Source: Xiphophorus maculatus (lineage: Eukaryota > Chordata > Actinopteri > Cyprinodontiformes > Poeciliidae). From it: a DNA stretch of 64,000 nt. The stretch lies in NCBI RefSeq assembly GCF_002775205.1, contig NC_036456.1, positions 8,769,463 to 8,833,462 of the forward strand, given 5' to 3'. A program made the position numbers and the translations under genes. Numbering within the stretch: position 1 is the stretch's first letter; each line of letters begins with the position of its first letter. The notes beneath the pieces are model-generated. The model was given only the letters and a program-made list of their open reading frames with translations. It did not search any database and was not told the origin of the DNA. This document shows, in pieces, positions 61,201-64,000 of the stretch.

Positions 61201-64000
61201 TAAGTGTATATGTTAAAAAGGTTTATAGTAAAATAGTACATAATTACATTATATTTATTACACTCGGTTTGGAGAATTTTCAGTAACACTGGCTTACAGT
61301 GTTTAGTAGCTCAAAAAGAGTGTATTTCCTTTAACGCTTGAGAAGTAACAGTGTAATGAGTAAATTCTAAAAAACCTATTTCAACTCTGAATATTTACAC
61401 CAACACTTCACATCATAGGGAGATATTTTACACTTGATGTTGTTGAATTAACTTTTGCAATGTTCACGTTCTCTGTCACTGCTTATTTGACATTTGGGTT
61501 TTTGTTGTGTATCTGCTTAAATGTTATTCTGAATTTATATTTTTAATCTGAAATGAAGCCTGATTGTTATTGAATATGACTGTATTGTTGGATCTGTGTA
61601 AGTTCAGGAGGTCTCCCTGCTCATTTGCTGTTTTGTTTACTTTTGCTTCAACCCGACTCTCAATAAACAATAAACATAGCTCACCTGATACAGACAGTCT
61701 GATGGTTTCACTCCACTGTGTTGTAGAATACCAGTCATCTCTGCTTCTACACTGACACATGTAGTCTCCACTGCTGGACCTAGAGACTCTGAAAGTCCAG
61801 TCTTTACTGTTTGTCCTGTGTATTATTGACCCATCTCTCCTCCATTCACACGTCCACCCAGTAGTTTCTCCTCCCTGGACCTCACATGTCAGAGTGATCG
61901 ACTCACCACTGAACATCTGAGGCCGGTTTGGTTGTTGAGTCACAACAACCTTGTTGGAAACTGTTTACATCAGACATGAAAAGAAACATTAATAAAAACA
62001 ACATTTAATGTTTTAACACAAATGTAAGCATCCATCCAACACCTATCACCTAGAAGTGCTCTCACACATTGAAATTAGGTGATAGTTAAGAGTAATTTAA
62101 CCAATGTCAAGTCAAGTTTAATTGAATAGCATATTTCAGAAACAAGGAAGTTCAAAGTGATTTACACAAACATCATTCAGTAAACAGCAACAAACATTAA
62201 ATTTCATCAGATGTCATCATCAAAAATATGCATCAATTATATTGATCAATGTTCCACTTATTTTGAGTAAAAGGCAACTTTATACAGGTGGGTTTTTAGC
62301 CTTGATTTAAATCTTTGCAGTTTTCCAGAAGTTTGTTAAAGATTATTGGAGCGTAGAAACTGAATGTTATTTCTCTAACCTAACAGTCAAGTTTTTGGAC
62401 TGTGAGAGGAAACCAGAGTACCTGGAAAGATGCACACATGGACGTAGCAACATGTAAACTCTACATGCAAAGGTCTCAGGCTGGGATTCAAATCCACAAC
62501 CTGATTGTGTCAAGTGCTAACAACGGCCCCACCAAGCATCATAAACCAAACAGTGTTTAAGCTATTGAGCAATGCTAAAGCTCAATGAGATAATAAGATA
62601 ATGAAACTTACAGCTTATCCGGATAGTGACGTCATCACTTGGTTCAGTGTAGAATTCAGGATTTCCTCTCACTCCATAACACCTGTAGATTCCTCCTTGT
62701 GTCACAGTGATTTCTCTGTTTTCTTCATTATTTGTTCTGAGTTCAACAAAAGAAGTGTCTGAGATCCGTCTTAACCATCTGTATTTCCATCCAGCAGAGG
62801 GCTCCACTGAGCAGCTCAGTGTCACACTGCCCCCTCCTGGTATGGTTGTTGAACTTGCTGTCAGTTTGGCTCTGGGTTTGTCTGTAGATGATAGAAAGGA
62901 AAATGGGTAAACTTTATAATCAACCATTGTTGTTAAATTATGTTTCTATCAGACTAAGTTTATATGTACAAAACCGCTAACAGAGTAAAAGCTGAGAATT
63001 TTCTTGTGCAGCTCTTCAACCATTGGGTCAAGATGAGCAACTGCCTGGGCTTTTTGTGAGACTTTGTTAAAAGCTATTTAAAAAAGCAAGAAAAAGATAT
63101 TTTGGTAAAGGCAGTTCACAACCCAAAACATAATGTGACTTAACTTTGGCAAAGTAAATGATGTAATTATGAAGAGTTAGTGACTAAAAATGTCACTATT
63201 TGACAAAAAAGAAAATTCTAAAAACCTCAAAAAGTACAGAAAAAAAGCAGTTTTTGGGAGGGTGAGATGGAAACACATGTGACTGTTTTATGTAGATAGA
63301 GAGTAGGTGTCAGACATGACACAGAGCTGAAACTACATGTTTTTTCCATTCGTAGATAGTTAAAATCCCCTAAGCAACTTCTCATGAATATTTCAGATGG
63401 ATAAGATAGAGAAAATCTACATCTGATTGCTTTTATCTTTCTTTTAAACAAGCTTTTTGTTTTTATTTTTCTCAGTCTAATGACATCTTTATAGTAGGCT
63501 ACACTGTATAATATATAAAGTCCCTTTCATTTGTTTATTAATACATCTGTATTCAGCAACAGTCTAAACTCTCCTGGAGCCCCCTGCTGGTAGGGCAGCA
63601 GTAAGCAGTGGTTTAGATTTGCTTCAGACCAACTCAGAGCATAAAAAAATAGCTCTCATGATACAGTGCAGGAGGTTCCCTGCTCATCTGTTGTTTAGCT
63701 TACTTTTGCTTCAACCCAACTCTCAAAAAACAACAAAAAACATAACTCACCTGATACAAACAGTGTGATGGTTTCACTCCACTTCGTTGACGAATACCAG
63801 TCATCTCTTCTCCTACAACGACACATGTAGTCTAAACTACTGGAGTCAGGGAGTCTGAAAGTCCAGTCTTTACCATATACTCTTTGAGTGGCCAACCCAG
63901 ATCTCCTCCATTCACACGTCCACTCAGTGGTTTCTCCTCCCTGGACCTCACATGTCAGAGTGATCGACTCACCACTGAACATCTGAGGCCAGTTTGGTTG
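57210..64000 (-). CDS. Gene E: FCRL/LITR-like receptor with at least six Ig domains and two ITIMs (5' end outside window)
   Basis: Visible exons: Ig 64000-63751 (about 26 nt missing at the edge), 62881-62612, 61960-61685, 60012-59743, 59627-59352, 59134-58859; TM 58518-58402; tail 58269-58254, 58167-58079, 57542-57492, 57405-57376, 57280-57210 (TGA at 57212-57210). The ectodomain alternates two Ig types: a 'DKPRAKL...GWKYRWFRR' type and a 'VSNKVVVT...WTCEWRR' type. The membrane-proximal trio shared by B, C and D is missing; a single GKPKAQL-type domain precedes the TM. Tail motifs are NDYNSL (not canonical), SIYHII (ITIM) and SAYVNV (ITIM). A minus-strand AATAAA near 56790, about 0.4 kb past the stop, is a plausible polyadenylation signal. 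Predicted inhibitory leukocyte receptor. Confidence 0.78.
58402..58518 (-). CDS. Gene E transmembrane exon
   Basis: A 39-codon exon: VTVSSPTSSSFP, hydrophobic core MMSIIGPFVGIILIILLLLL, then WRYRLSK. There is no intramembrane charge. Confidence 0.83.
58859..59134 (-). CDS. Gene E membrane-proximal Ig exon
   Basis: A 92-codon phase 1-1 exon starting GKPKAQLNSNSREIPAGG, with LTCIV, GWKYFWYKE and LYWCRGGRG. It resembles type a but is diverged; it directly precedes the TM exon, a position held by a different domain in B, C and D. Confidence 0.82.
59352..59627 (-). CDS. Gene E Ig exon, type b
   Basis: A 92-codon phase 1-1 exon starting VSNKVFVTRRPNRPLVFIG, with LTCEV, WTCDWRTPW and NYMCQCRSR. 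The donor is GTGAAT. The intron to the preceding exon is only 115 nt. Confidence 0.8.
59743..60012 (-). CDS. Gene E Ig exon, type a
   Basis: A 90-codon phase 1-1 exon starting DKPRAKLAAGSTTIPVGG, with LRCSV, GWKYKWFRR and IYRCMGI. The acceptor (AACACCAG) has a weak pyrimidine tract, so inclusion may be inefficient. Confidence 0.76.
60126..60318. mobile_element. hAT-like MITE in a gene E intron
   Basis: Same family as 27290-27492. It starts CAGTGGTGCCCAAAG and ends CTTTGGGCACCACTG, flanked by GTCTAAAC and GCCTAAAT (two mismatches in 8 bp). Confidence 0.75.
61685..61960 (-). CDS. Gene E Ig exon, type b
   Basis: A 92-codon phase 1-1 exon starting VSNKVVVTQQPNRPQMFSG, with LTCEV, WTCEWRRDG and DYMCQCRSR; donor GTGAGC. 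It is the parent type of the dead exon at 52945-53165 in gene D. Confidence 0.82.
62612..62881 (-). CDS. Gene E Ig exon, type a
   Basis: A 90-codon phase 1-1 exon starting DKPRAKLTASSTTIPGGG, with LSCSV, GWKYRWLRR and IYRCYGV; donor GTAAGT. Confidence 0.82.
63751..64000 (-). CDS. Gene E Ig exon, type b (cut by window edge)
   Basis: Starts in frame at QPNWPQMFSGESITLTCEV and has WTCEWRRSG, DYMCRCRRR and the donor GTGAGT. Its siblings are 276 nt, so about 26 nt lie outside. The core includes extra cysteines (WTC and CRC) typical of this type. Confidence 0.78.

Overview
This window is teleost fish genomic DNA. It has AT-rich introns, canonical GT-AG splicing with small symmetric phase-1 exons, dense hAT-like and Tc1-like MITEs, a tRNA-derived SINE, non-LTR retroelement pieces with fish-type tails, and an Ig-superfamily receptor cluster of fish type. 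A percomorph is likely; the species cannot be fixed from the sequence alone.

The window holds part of a tandem cluster of multi-domain type I membrane receptors, all on the minus strand and here called A to E from left to right. They look like the teleost Fc receptor-like / leukocyte immune-type receptor (FCRL/LITR) group of the Ig superfamily. Gene A (955-2240) shows only its 5' end: two signal-peptide exons and a linker exon. Gene B (7245-25956) has nine Ig exons and about 951 codons. Gene C (30528-40276) has six Ig exons and about 694 codons. Gene D (42687-55030) has nine Ig exons and about 946 codons if every exon is used. Gene E (57210 to beyond 64000) shows its six most membrane-proximal Ig exons, TM and tail. 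Every Ig exon starts and ends in phase 1, so exons can be gained or lost without breaking the frame, and the genes have clearly diverged in this way. All exon models were derived by hand from splice sites, reading frame and paralogue comparison; their summed lengths are multiples of three for B, C and D.

A, B and C descend from one unit. Their signal exons, introns and roughly 300 to 1,900 bp of upstream DNA align. B and C also share their Ig, TM and tail exons closely, but B carries two extra Ig exons, a linker exon and a duplicated membrane-proximal Ig exon. D has been enlarged by a very recent tandem duplication of an about 2.05 kb two-domain cassette. E uses alternating copies of two Ig types and lacks the three membrane-proximal domains shared by B, C and D.

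The cytoplasmic tails predict different signalling. B has two canonical ITIMs and has lost a third motif to a small frameshift. C has two ITIMs plus an ITSM-like motif. E has two ITIMs. D has four tyrosine motifs, none a canonical ITIM, one of them YANM (YxxM plus YxN), and its TM carries a Glu and a Lys absent from the other genes. The array may therefore mix inhibitory and non-inhibitory receptors.

Mobile DNA has shaped the region. A 2.06 kb non-autonomous LTR element with a 5-bp target duplication sits in gene B, with its empty site preserved in gene C. An unclassified GC-richer insert (about 16.17-19.72 kb) lies in the same B intron. A 1.2 kb foldback element between B and C contains 42-bp tandem repeats in its arms and is itself interrupted by a LINE with a 15-bp target duplication. 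Several MITEs and SINEs are absent from the paralogous positions.
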